Below are positions 44,693-51,906 of a stretch of 64,000 nucleotides of DNA, piece after piece. Made by a program: the position numbers and the translations under genes. The stretch's first letter is position 1; every line of letters begins with the position of its first letter. The notes under the pieces are model-generated. The model saw only the letters and a list, made by a program, of their open reading frames with translations, was not told where the DNA came from and made no database searches. The DNA is from Pseudorhodobacter sp. PARRP1 (GTDB lineage Bacteria; Pseudomonadota; Alphaproteobacteria; Rhodobacterales; Rhodobacteraceae): contig NKIU01000002.1 in NCBI GenBank assembly GCA_002256245.1, positions 310,001-374,000 on the forward strand, given 5' to 3'.

Positions 44693-45418
44693 ATGACCTA
44701 TTGCGTCGGACTTTTGTTGAATGCGGGCATGGTGTTGCTGTCGGACACGCGCACCAACGCGGGCCTCGACAACATCGCGACCTACCGCAAGATGTTCCAT
44801 TTTGAAGACCCGGGCGAGCGGGTGATCTCGATCACCACAGCAGGCTCGCTTTCGGTGACGCAGACCACGCTGGCACGGCTGCGCGAAGCGATTGACGACC
44901 CGGACGCGTCCGAGACGACCTCGATTATGAAGGCGCCGACGATGCTGAAGGTCGCCTCGATCATCGGCGACATGCTTTCCAAGGTGCGCCAAGAGATCGA
45001 CGAGAAAATGGCCACGATGAATCAGGGCGCGTCGGCCAGCATGCTGGTGGCAGCACAGCGGCGTGGCGGCGCGATGCGGTTGTTTCTGATCTACCCCGAG
45101 GGCAATTTCATCGAAGCCACCGAAGACACGCCGTTCCTGCAAATCGGCGAGCACAAATACGGCAAGCCGATTCTAGACCGTGTGGTGAAGCCCGCAACGT
45201 CTTTGGCCGATGCCGAAAAGGCCGTGCTGTTGTCGATGGATTCGACGCTGCGTTCCAATCTTTCGGTGGGCATGCCGCTGGATCTGTGCGTGATCGAGCG
45301 CGACGCCTGCCGGGTCAGCCGCAAGCGCCGCATCGAAGCTGGCGACGAAAGTTTTCGCGCCATGTCCGAGGCTTGGTCCAAGGCTTTGCGTGACGGGTTT
45401 ACGCAGATCACGCTTTAG
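44693..45418 (+). CDS. anbu: Anbu, proteasome-like peptidase
   Basis: Ntn hydrolase of 241 aa related to proteasome beta subunits and HslV. Removal of the initiator Met would leave Thr1 as nucleophile (MTYCVGLLL); Asp17 in SDTRTNAG and Lys32 in YRKMFHF complete the expected catalytic set. Later GASASMLVAAQRRGGAM and the LGxxKYGKPILDR-like segment EHKYGKPILDR are typical of Anbu. Unlike HslV it has no ATPase gene beside it. It is the last gene of the four-gene operon after a 27-bp gap. The substrate is unknown. A set of palindromes follows its stop codon. Confidence 0.92.
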   Translation: MTYCVGLLLNAGMVLLSDTRTNAGLDNIATYRKMFHFEDPGERVISITTAGSLSVTQTTLARLREAIDDPDASETTSIMKAPTMLKVASIIGDMLSKVRQEIDEKMATMNQGASASMLVAAQRRGGAMRLFLIYPEGNFIEATEDTPFLQIGEHKYGKPILDRVVKPATSLADAEKAVLLSMDSTLRSNLSVGMPLDLCVIERDACRVSRKRRIEAGDESFRAMSEAWSKALRDGFTQITL

Positions 45419-45426
45419 GGCAAGGC

Positions 45427-45468
45427 GATTTCCGCGCGGAAATCGTGCACGGAATTCGCGCGAATTCC
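45427..45468. terminator. Two 18-bp palindromes joined by GTGCAC, probable bidirectional terminator
   Basis: GATTTCCGCGCGGAAATC (45427-45444) and GGAATTCGCGCGAATTCC (45451-45468) are perfect palindromes, and the six bases between them, GTGCAC, are a third. It lies between the convergent Anbu and hydrolase genes, 8 bp after one stop and 10 bp before the other. Confidence 0.55.
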
Positions 45469-45478
45469 GCCTGGCTGA

Positions 45479-46411
45479 TCAGCGGTGGTTTGAAAATAGC
45501 GCCGTGGTGCTTTCGAAAAACCGGCTGCGCGCGGCCAGACGTTCCATCAGCACTTCATGTTCCGCGCCCGGGTAAAGATCAAGGCTGCCATTTTTCCAAC
45601 CCGCCATGCGGGCGTGAATGGGGGCGGTATCGACAATCTTTTCCTGCGTGCCCAAAGCCGTCAGCGCCGGGATGCCGGGGGCGGGCAGCAGCGTCAGCGC
45701 GTGACATTCGCCAAGCGCTGCCTTCAGCCAGCCCAAAGTCGGGCCGCCCAGACCCAACTCGGGATGCGCCAAGGCTTGCTGGCGCATGTAGTCCCACATC
45801 TCGGGGTCCGATGTCAGGGTATTGCCGGTGAACGGCGCGGTCACCACGTATGATTTGGCACCCGTGCCCGGCGCATAGCGCCCGTCAAACTTGAACCAGC
45901 GCGAGGCCGTGCTCAGCGCCACCGCCATCGGCCGCATCCAGGCCGCGATCAAAATCCCCCACATCGGTGCCGAGAACGCCGCAGCCTTCACAGGGGCGCC
46001 GCGCATCAGCGCCCGCAGGCCAATGCAGCCGCCCATCGAATGTGCCATCATATAGTAAGGCTCCGGCAACCCTTGCGCGCGCGCAAAGCCGACCATCTCA
46101 TCGAAATCCATCTGATATTCAGCGAAATCAGTGACATGCCCGCTCATCGGGTCGTCTAACGCGCGGTCGGCGAGCCCCTGACCGCGCCAGTCGATCACCA
46201 GCGTGGCAAAGCCTCGGCTGCGCAGATCGGCTGCGGCGCGGCCATATTTCTCGACATATTCCGTCCGCCCCGGCAGCAAAAGCACGGTGCCTTGCGCGCC
46301 GGGATGGCTCCACAGGCCCACGCGCAGCCGCACGCCGTCAGCCGCCGTCAGCCAAAACCCGCGCCCGCCTTCCGGGCCCTCGGCGATGTCGTAAAGCGGC
46401 GCGTCGCTCAC
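45479..46411 (-). CDS. pldB: Alpha/beta hydrolase, lysophospholipase-like
   Basis: Serine hydrolase of 310 aa resembling lysophospholipase L2. The oxyanion segment LLLPGRTEYVEKYG is near residue 45, the nucleophile in MMAHSMGGCI near residue 122 and the catalytic His in YPGAEHEVLME near residue 285. No signal peptide. The start is a GTG at 46411 that overlaps the SCP2 gene stop (GTGA), so the pair is coupled. A lipid substrate is likely, both from the family and from the sterol-carrier-like partner. The gene symbol follows family resemblance only. Confidence 0.87.
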   Translation of the reverse strand: MSDAPLYDIAEGPEGGRGFWLTAADGVRLRVGLWSHPGAQGTVLLLPGRTEYVEKYGRAAADLRSRGFATLVIDWRGQGLADRALDDPMSGHVTDFAEYQMDFDEMVGFARAQGLPEPYYMMAHSMGGCIGLRALMRGAPVKAAAFSAPMWGILIAAWMRPMAVALSTASRWFKFDGRYAPGTGAKSYVVTAPFTGNTLTSDPEMWDYMRQQALAHPELGLGGPTLGWLKAALGECHALTLLPAPGIPALTALGTQEKIVDTAPIHARMAGWKNGSLDLYPGAEHEVLMERLAARSRFFESTTALFSNHR

Positions 46412-46695
46412 GACATTGCCGCGCCAAGCTGCATGGCAAGGCCCATGCTGCCCTCGACCTTCAGCTTGCCGGTCATAAAGGCGGTGGTCGGGTTCATCTC
46501 GCCCTCCAGCATCGCCTGAAACACCTCGGGTTCCGCGATCAGCGTCACATCCGAGTCGTCATCGCCCGCGCGCACGCCGTTTGGATCAACCATGATGCTG
46601 CCTTCGCCCTGCAGCACAAACTTTGCCACCCCGTCAAAACCGTCCGGCAGCTTCTTCGCCAGTGCGGCAACGGCGGTTGAGATCACATCGCTCAT
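46408..46695 (-). CDS. SCP2 sterol-binding domain protein
   Basis: Small lipid-carrier-like protein of 95 aa of the SCP2 fold. Marks are FDGVAKFVLQGEGSIMVD, DVTLIAEPEVFQAMLEGEM and the C-terminal KLKVEGSMGLAMQLG, all typical of bacterial SCP2 domains. ATG 46695 is supported by CAGGAGA upstream; the longer ORF is not. Such stand-alone SCP2 proteins are thought to carry fatty acids or similar hydrophobic molecules. It is coupled to the hydrolase gene by a 4-bp overlap. Confidence 0.92.
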   Translation of the reverse strand: MSDVISTAVAALAKKLPDGFDGVAKFVLQGEGSIMVDPNGVRAGDDDSDVTLIAEPEVFQAMLEGEMNPTTAFMTGKLKVEGSMGLAMQLGAAMS

Positions 46696-46758
46696 CACAT
46701 TCTCCTGTCTGAACCGGCAGGGCTGGAATTTTCCGCCCGTTGCGTTACCTATACCCTT

Positions 46759-47319
46759 ATGAAAGCGCATCCTTCGTTACACAATCGTATCGTTGCGGCA
46801 TTTATGCTGGTTTTGTGGTCATGCCTGCCGGTGGCCGCCCAAACCGACAAGCTCGACGATCTTTTCGCCCGTCTGCAAAAGGCGGATGAGGCCGAGGCCG
46901 CGCAGATCGAATCCGATATCTGGATGGAATGGTCGAAATCCGGCTCGCCTGCGATGGATCTGCTGTTGCAGCGCGGCAAGGATGCGATGGCGAACGGTCA
47001 GCCCGATATCGCGGTGCAGCATTTAACCGCCTTGGTCGATCACGCGCCCGATTTTGCGGAGGGCTGGAATGCGCGGGCAACGGCCTATTATCAGCTTGGG
47101 CAGTTTGGCCCGGCGATTGCCGATATCGGCCGCGTGCTGACGCTGAACCCACGGCATTTCGGGGCATTATCGGGCTTGGGCTCGATCTTTGAAGAACTGG
47201 GCAAGCCCGCGCAGGCGTTGGAGGTTTACAAGGCCACGCTGAAGATCGACCCCCACGCGCCGGGGGTGGTTGAGGCTGTTGGCCGGATTGAAACAGAGCT
47301 TCAGGGCAAAGACCTATAG
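46759..47319 (+). CDS. TPR-repeat periplasmic protein
   Basis: Exported protein of 186 aa. The signal peptide (NRIVAAFMLVLWSCLPVAAQ) is probably cut after VAAQ or VAA near residue 27. A short helical zone (KLDDLFARLQKADEAEAAQI) is followed by about three TPR units from residue 80 to 180, for example AEGWNARATAYYQLGQFGPA and FGALSGLGSIFEELGKPAQA. TPRs mediate protein contacts; the partner is unknown. It is divergent from the SCP2/hydrolase pair across 63 bp and 15 bp ahead of the helicase gene on the same strand. Confidence 0.88.
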   Translation: MKAHPSLHNRIVAAFMLVLWSCLPVAAQTDKLDDLFARLQKADEAEAAQIESDIWMEWSKSGSPAMDLLLQRGKDAMANGQPDIAVQHLTALVDHAPDFAEGWNARATAYYQLGQFGPAIADIGRVLTLNPRHFGALSGLGSIFEELGKPAQALEVYKATLKIDPHAPGVVEAVGRIETELQGKDL

Positions 47320-47334
47320 GGCAGGGCCACAGAT

Positions 47335-50229
47335 ATGACGGCTGCCGGACAGGTGACGGCGGTGCTTGGGCCGACCAACACCGGGAAAACTCATTACGCG
47401 ATTGAACGGATGCTGGGGCATCGCACCGGGGTGATCGGCCTGCCGTTGCGCCTGCTTGCGCGCGAGGTTTACGACCGTATCGTGGCCTCTCGCGGGCCAT
47501 CGGTGGTGGCGCTGGTCACGGGCGAGGAGCGCATCGTGCCCGACCGCGCGCAATATTGGGTCTGCACGGTTGAGGCGATGCCGCTGGACCTTGGCGCGGA
47601 TTTCGTCGCGGTGGATGAGATTCAGCTTTGTGCCGACCCCGAGCGCGGCCATGTCTTCACCGACCGACTTTTGCGCGCGCGTGGCCTGCATGAAACCCTG
47701 TTCATGGGGGCCGAGACCATGCGGCCCGCCATCGCGGGACTGGTGAAAAACGTGCAGTTCGTCAAGCGCGAGCGGTTTTCCGAATTAACCTACACAGGTT
47801 CGAAAAAGATAAGCCGGATGCCTGAAAGATCGGCAATTGTCGGGTTTTCTGTTGAAAATGTCTATGCGATTGCCGAGTTGATCCGCCGCACCAAGGGCGG
47901 TTGCGCTGTGGTCATGGGCGCTTTAAGCCCCCGCACCCGCAACGCGCAGGTCGCCCTCTATCAAAACGGCGATGTCGATTATCTGGTGGCGACCGACGCC
48001 ATCGGCATGGGGCTTAATCTGGATATCAAGCATATCGCCTTTGCCGCCACCTCGAAGTTTGACGGGAGGCGCATGCGCGCGCTGTATCCGCAGGAACTGG
48101 CGCAGATCGCAGGCCGCGCCGGGCGCTATCAGGAAAACGGCACTTTCGGGGTGACGGGCGAGGTCCGCCCGCTCGAGGATGAAACCGTCGAGGCGATACA
48201 GGAACACCGCTTTGACCCCGTGCGCAAACTGGAATGGCGCAATCACGCGCTGGAATTTGGCTCGGTAGATCGCCTGATCCGCAGCCTTGAAGCCCCCACC
48301 CAGAACAAATGGCTCGCCCGTGCCCGCGATGCGGATGATGTGCTGGCGCTGAAATACCTGTCCGAATTGCCCGAGGTGAAAGAAAAGCTGAACACCCCGC
48401 AGCGCATCAAACTGCTGTGGGAGGTCTGCCGCATCCCCGATTTCCGCAACGCGGCGGGCAATGAACATGTCACGCTTCTGGCCCGCATCTTCGATTTCCT
48501 GACGGGCAGGGGCCTTGCGCAAACCCGTATCCCGTCCGATTGGCTGGAAAAGGCCATCGCGCGGATAGATAAAGCCGGCGGCGACATTGATACCATCTCG
48601 AAACGGCTGGCCTATATCCGCACCTGGACCTATGTTGCGCAACGCAAGGGCTGGGTGGACAACGAAAGCCATTGGCGCGCCGAGACGCGTGCAGTAGAAG
48701 ACCGACTGTCAGATGCGCTGCATGCAGCCCTGACTCAACGATTTGTTGACCGGCGCACGTCCGTGCTGTTGCGGCGGTTGAAGCAGAAGGAGACCCTCGT
48801 GGCCGAGGTGAATGACAAAGGCGAAGTGACGGTAGCAGGCGAATTCGTCGGCCGTCTTGAGGGGTTCCGTTTCCGTCAGGATGCGACCACTTCCAACGAA
48901 GAGGCAGCAACCCTGCGGCAAGCAGCCTTCGCGGCGCTCAAGCCGGAATTCCATCTGCGGGCGGATCGTTTCTACAACGCCCCCGACACCGAGTTGGATT
49001 TCACCGAGCAGGGCGGCCTGATGTGGGGCACCCAAGCCATGGGCAAACTGGTCAAAGGCGCTGAACCCGCCCGCCCCGGTGTCGAGGCTTTCGTCGATGA
49101 CGAAGCAGGCCCCGATGTCGCCGACAAAGTGCGCCGCCGTTTGCAGCATTTCATTGATCGCAAAGTGGCCGCAAACTTTGAACCACTGCTGGCAATGGGC
49201 CGCGATGAAACCCTCACCGGTCTTGCCCGCGGTTTCGCGTTCCGCTTGGCCGAAGGTCTAGGCGTGATCCCGCGCGAGAATATCGCCAATGAAGTCAAAG
49301 AGCTGGATCAGGAAGCCCGTGGCGCGTTGCGCAAACATGGCGTGCGCTTTGGTCAGTTCACCGTCTTCCTGCCCGCTTTGCTGAAACCCGCGCCGACGCG
49401 GTTGCGCTTGGTGCTGTGGTCGCTGTGGAACGGTCTGGATGAATTCCCCGAAAGCCCGCCTCCGGGCCTCGTGACCATTCCGAACATCCCCGCCGTGCCG
49501 AAAATGCACTACACTCTGGCGGGCTACCACCCGGCAGGCGCGCGCGCGATCCGCATTGATATGCTGGAACGGCTGGCCGACATCCTGCGCACCAAAGACA
49601 GCCGCGCAGGTTTTGAAGCCACGCCCGACATGCTGTCGATCACCGGCATGACGCTAGAGCAGTTCAGCGACCTGATGGGCGGTTTGGGCTATAAGGGCGA
49701 GAAGGCCGAGCGTCCAAAGGTCAAAGCCGCCCCGGTTCCGGTCGCCGTTGATCCCGATGCGCCAATCCAGCCGATCCCCGAAGGCGAATCGGCCTTCGTG
49801 CAGCCCGATCCTGAGGCGGCGCCCGAGATGGAGTCGTTCTACACCTTCACATGGGCACCCAAACCGCGCCCGCGCCCCGAACGCCCCGCGCGGCCAGAAC
49901 GTGCGCCCCGCGCTGATGCTCCGGCAGCATCAGAACGTGGCCCACGCCCGGATCGTGGCCCCCGGCCAGATCGCGGCCCGAAGAAGGAAGGCGATGCGCC
50001 AGCCGCAGATCGTGGTCCACGCCCGGATCGTGGTCCGCGCCCCGAAGGCGATAAACCGCGCCGCGAAGGCAAGGGTGAAGGCTATAAGGGCAGCAAACCG
50101 CATGGCGGCAAGCCCAATGATCGTGACAACAAGCCGAAAACCTACGAACAACGCCCGCCGCGCGCCGAAAAGCCGATTGATCCCGACAACCCCTTCGCGG
50201 CCCTGATGGCGCTGAAAAGCAAGCTCTGA
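47335..50229 (+). CDS. SUV3-like superfamily II RNA helicase
   Basis: Large helicase of 964 aa of the Ski2-like/SUV3 group, mostly known from mitochondria and alphaproteobacteria. Walker A GPTNTGKT at residues 12-19, motif II as DEIQ near residue 98, motif VI QIAGRAGRYQ near residue 260. The C-terminal quarter after residue about 840 is disordered and very rich in Arg, Pro, Gly and Asp, with repeated RGPRPD units near residues 870-910, and ends in a short hydrophobic tag. This suggests RNA binding or degradosome contact. It is followed by S4-domain and ferredoxin genes. In mitochondria SUV3 works with PNPase; a similar role here is inference. Confidence 0.9.
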   Translation: MTAAGQVTAVLGPTNTGKTHYAIERMLGHRTGVIGLPLRLLAREVYDRIVASRGPSVVALVTGEERIVPDRAQYWVCTVEAMPLDLGADFVAVDEIQLCADPERGHVFTDRLLRARGLHETLFMGAETMRPAIAGLVKNVQFVKRERFSELTYTGSKKISRMPERSAIVGFSVENVYAIAELIRRTKGGCAVVMGALSPRTRNAQVALYQNGDVDYLVATDAIGMGLNLDIKHIAFAATSKFDGRRMRALYPQELAQIAGRAGRYQENGTFGVTGEVRPLEDETVEAIQEHRFDPVRKLEWRNHALEFGSVDRLIRSLEAPTQNKWLARARDADDVLALKYLSELPEVKEKLNTPQRIKLLWEVCRIPDFRNAAGNEHVTLLARIFDFLTGRGLAQTRIPSDWLEKAIARIDKAGGDIDTISKRLAYIRTWTYVAQRKGWVDNESHWRAETRAVEDRLSDALHAALTQRFVDRRTSVLLRRLKQKETLVAEVNDKGEVTVAGEFVGRLEGFRFRQDATTSNEEAATLRQAAFAALKPEFHLRADRFYNAPDTELDFTEQGGLMWGTQAMGKLVKGAEPARPGVEAFVDDEAGPDVADKVRRRLQHFIDRKVAANFEPLLAMGRDETLTGLARGFAFRLAEGLGVIPRENIANEVKELDQEARGALRKHGVRFGQFTVFLPALLKPAPTRLRLVLWSLWNGLDEFPESPPPGLVTIPNIPAVPKMHYTLAGYHPAGARAIRIDMLERLADILRTKDSRAGFEATPDMLSITGMTLEQFSDLMGGLGYKGEKAERPKVKAAPVPVAVDPDAPIQPIPEGESAFVQPDPEAAPEMESFYTFTWAPKPRPRPERPARPERAPRADAPAASERGPRPDRGPRPDRGPKKEGDAPAADRGPRPDRGPRPEGDKPRREGKGEGYKGSKPHGGKPNDRDNKPKTYEQRPPRAEKPIDPDNPFAALMALKSKL

Positions 50230-50242
50230 CGGGCGGTTAGGT

Positions 50243-50560
50243 TTGGCTGGTCCCGGTGCCAAACCCGCAAAAGATGTCCAGCCGAAATTGCGGCTGGACA
50301 AATGGCTGTTCGCGGCGCGTTTCTTCAAAAACCGCGAGCTTGCCTGCGAAGTCATCGAAAACGGCCATCTGCGCCTAAACGGTCAGCGCTGCAAAAAGCC
50401 CGGCCATGCGGTGATGGCAGGCGATACGCTGACCTTCCCGCAGGGTCGCGCGATCCGGGTGATCCGCGTGCTGGCCCTGTCAGATCGCCGTGGCCCGGCG
50501 GAAGAAGCGCAGCAGCTTTATCACGATCTTGCGCCAACCGCCGACGCACCGCTTGAATGA
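50243..50560 (+). CDS. RNA-binding S4 domain protein (HslR-like)
   Basis: Protein of 105 aa with an S4 RNA-binding domain at residues about 15-70: LRLDKWLFAARFFKNRELA, VIENGHLRLNGQRCKKPGH. It resembles HslR, which binds stalled 50S subunits after heat shock. The start is a TTG at 50243, weakly supported by GGGCGG; no better start exists in the frame. It is 13 bp behind the helicase gene, so the pair likely forms an RNA-handling operon. The last residues are acidic and poorly conserved. Confidence 0.87.
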   Translation: MAGPGAKPAKDVQPKLRLDKWLFAARFFKNRELACEVIENGHLRLNGQRCKKPGHAVMAGDTLTFPQGRAIRVIRVLALSDRRGPAEEAQQLYHDLAPTADAPLE

Positions 50561-50607
50561 TCCGTCTGGCTTTAGTAGTCAGACGACGCTGAGATAGGAG
50601 CCCGCCC

Positions 50608-50946
50608 ATGACCTACGTTGTGATCGACAACTGCATTGCGTGCAAATACACCGATTGCGTCGAAGTGTGCCCGGTGGATTGCTTCTACGAGGGCGAGAAT
50701 ATGCTCGTCATCCACCCCGACGAATGCATTGATTGTGGCGTCTGCGAACCCGAATGCCCCGCCGATGCGATCCGCCCGGATACTGAGCCGGACATGGATG
50801 CCTGGGTCACCTTCAACCGCAAATATTCCGAAATGTGGCCGGTGATCGTGACCAAGAAAGACCCGCTGCCGGGTTATGAAGAACGCGATGGCGAAACCGG
50901 CAAGCGCGAGAAGTATTTCTCGGAAGCGCCGGGGCAGGGCAACTAG
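50608..50946 (+). CDS. fdxA: 7Fe ferredoxin FdxA
   Basis: Soluble ferredoxin of 112 aa carrying [3Fe-4S] and [4Fe-4S] clusters. The first cysteine block is [20 protein letters not shown], the second [14 protein letters not shown], with the Cys-Pro ends that complete the cross-pattern of FdxA. A long acidic and aromatic C-terminal tail is normal for the family. AGGAG precedes the ATG. It is 47 bp after the S4 gene; whether it shares the message is not clear. The electron partner is unknown. Confidence 0.96.
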   Translation: MTYVVIDNCIACKYTDCVEVCPVDCFYEGENMLVIHPDECIDCGVCEPECPADAIRPDTEPDMDAWVTFNRKYSEMWPVIVTKKDPLPGYEERDGETGKREKYFSEAPGQGN

Positions 50947-51013
50947 GCCGCTGCACTGTGCCTGATTCGGCATAGCTGCGTTGCCGATTCGGTGATGATG
51001 GCAAAAACACAGC

Positions 51014-51063
51014 GATTCCAATCGCTAATGCCAAGGAGTTGACCCTTCTCGGTGATTGGAATC
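51014..51063 (+). promoter_or_regulatory. Inverted repeat with candidate -35 box, carD leader
   Basis: GATTCCAATC (51014-51023) pairs with GATTGGAATC (51054-51063); the first arm is also part of the palindrome AGCGATTCCAATCGCT (51011-51026). The second arm includes TTGGAA (51056-51061), the -35 candidate of the carD promoter. Confidence 0.5.
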
Positions 51064-51084
51064 AGTGCATTTTTGTGTTATACA
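51056..51084 (+). promoter_or_regulatory. Candidate carD promoter
   Basis: TTGGAA (51056-51061), a 17-bp spacer and TATACA (51079-51084) form a plausible sigma-70 promoter. Transcription would begin near 51091, leaving a leader of about 145 nt before carD. The -35 box overlaps an inverted-repeat arm, so a regulator bound there could control it. Confidence 0.6.
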
Positions 51085-51236
51085 ATGGTTACAAATAAAC
51101 ACGGATGCCTGCACAAACCTCAAAGCTGCTCGCTTGGGGTGAAAATCTAGTCAAAAAACAAAGCCGTTTGCTCGGGGTGAATTCCCGGAACGGTGATCTT
51201 TTTTGCGGAACAGGTTCCTGCCGAGGAAGCGACTGA

Positions 51237-51746
51237 ATGACCAAATCGAAGAAGCCTGATTTTCGTCCGAATGAGTTCGTTGTGTATCCTGCCCATGGCG
51301 TCGGTCGTATTGTCTCGATCGAGGAACAGGAAGTTGCCGGCTTTGTGCTGGAACTGTTCGTGATCTCGTTTGAAAAAGACAAGATGACCCTGCGGGTGCC
51401 CACCCATAAGGCCACCGATGTCGGCATGCGCTCGCTGTCGTCGCCCGATCTGGTGACCAAGGCTTTGGACACGCTGAAGGGCAAGGCCCGCGTCAAGCGC
51501 GCGATGTGGTCGCGCCGCGCGCAGGAATATGAACAAAAGATCAACTCGGGCGATCTGATGGCGATTGCCGAAGTGGTGCGCGACCTGCACCGCAGCGACG
51601 ATCAGCGCGAGCAGTCGTATTCCGAGCGTCAACTGTATGAAGCCGCATTAGAGCGTCTGACCCGCGAAGTTGCCGCCGTTTCTGGCGTCGATGAAGCAGG
51701 CGCGCAGAAGAAAGTCGGCGATGTGCTGGTCGGTCGCGCCGCGTGA
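51237..51746 (+). CDS. carD: CarD family transcriptional regulator
   Basis: RNA-polymerase-binding regulator of 169 aa that stabilises open promoter complexes, including at rRNA promoters. The N-terminal RNAP-interaction (Tudor-like) domain covers about residues 8-65: NEFVVYPAHGVGRIVSIEEQ. The C-terminal helical domain binds DNA next to the -10 element; it includes SRRAQEYEQKINSGDLMAIAEV-type helices and a conserved Trp (AMWSRRAQ). It has a long leader with imperfect repeats GGGGTGAA. It is followed by a strong terminator and convergent with the Kef-type gene. Confidence 0.95.
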   Translation: MTKSKKPDFRPNEFVVYPAHGVGRIVSIEEQEVAGFVLELFVISFEKDKMTLRVPTHKATDVGMRSLSSPDLVTKALDTLKGKARVKRAMWSRRAQEYEQKINSGDLMAIAEVVRDLHRSDDQREQSYSERQLYEAALERLTREVAAVSGVDEAGAQKKVGDVLVGRAA

Positions 51747-51777
51747 TTGCGCCCCGCTGATTTGAAAACCTGATGCA

Positions 51778-51805
51778 AAAACGGCGGCCCGCGGGTCGCC
51801 GTTTT
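51778..51805 (+). terminator. Intrinsic terminator of carD
   Basis: AAAACGGCG pairs with CGCCGTTTT; the inner CCCGCGGG pairs with itself. It ends in GTTTTCGTTT, 31 bp after the carD stop. The A/T ends would allow it to work from both strands, although the Kef-type gene ends 100 bp away. Confidence 0.85.
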
Positions 51806-51906
51806 CGTTTGACCTGAACGGCGCTGCACACTCGATTGTGTGGTTAAAATTTCGTAAACCGCAAAATATGTAACTCTGTCCCCGCGGGGACAAAAAACGC
51901 CCCGAT

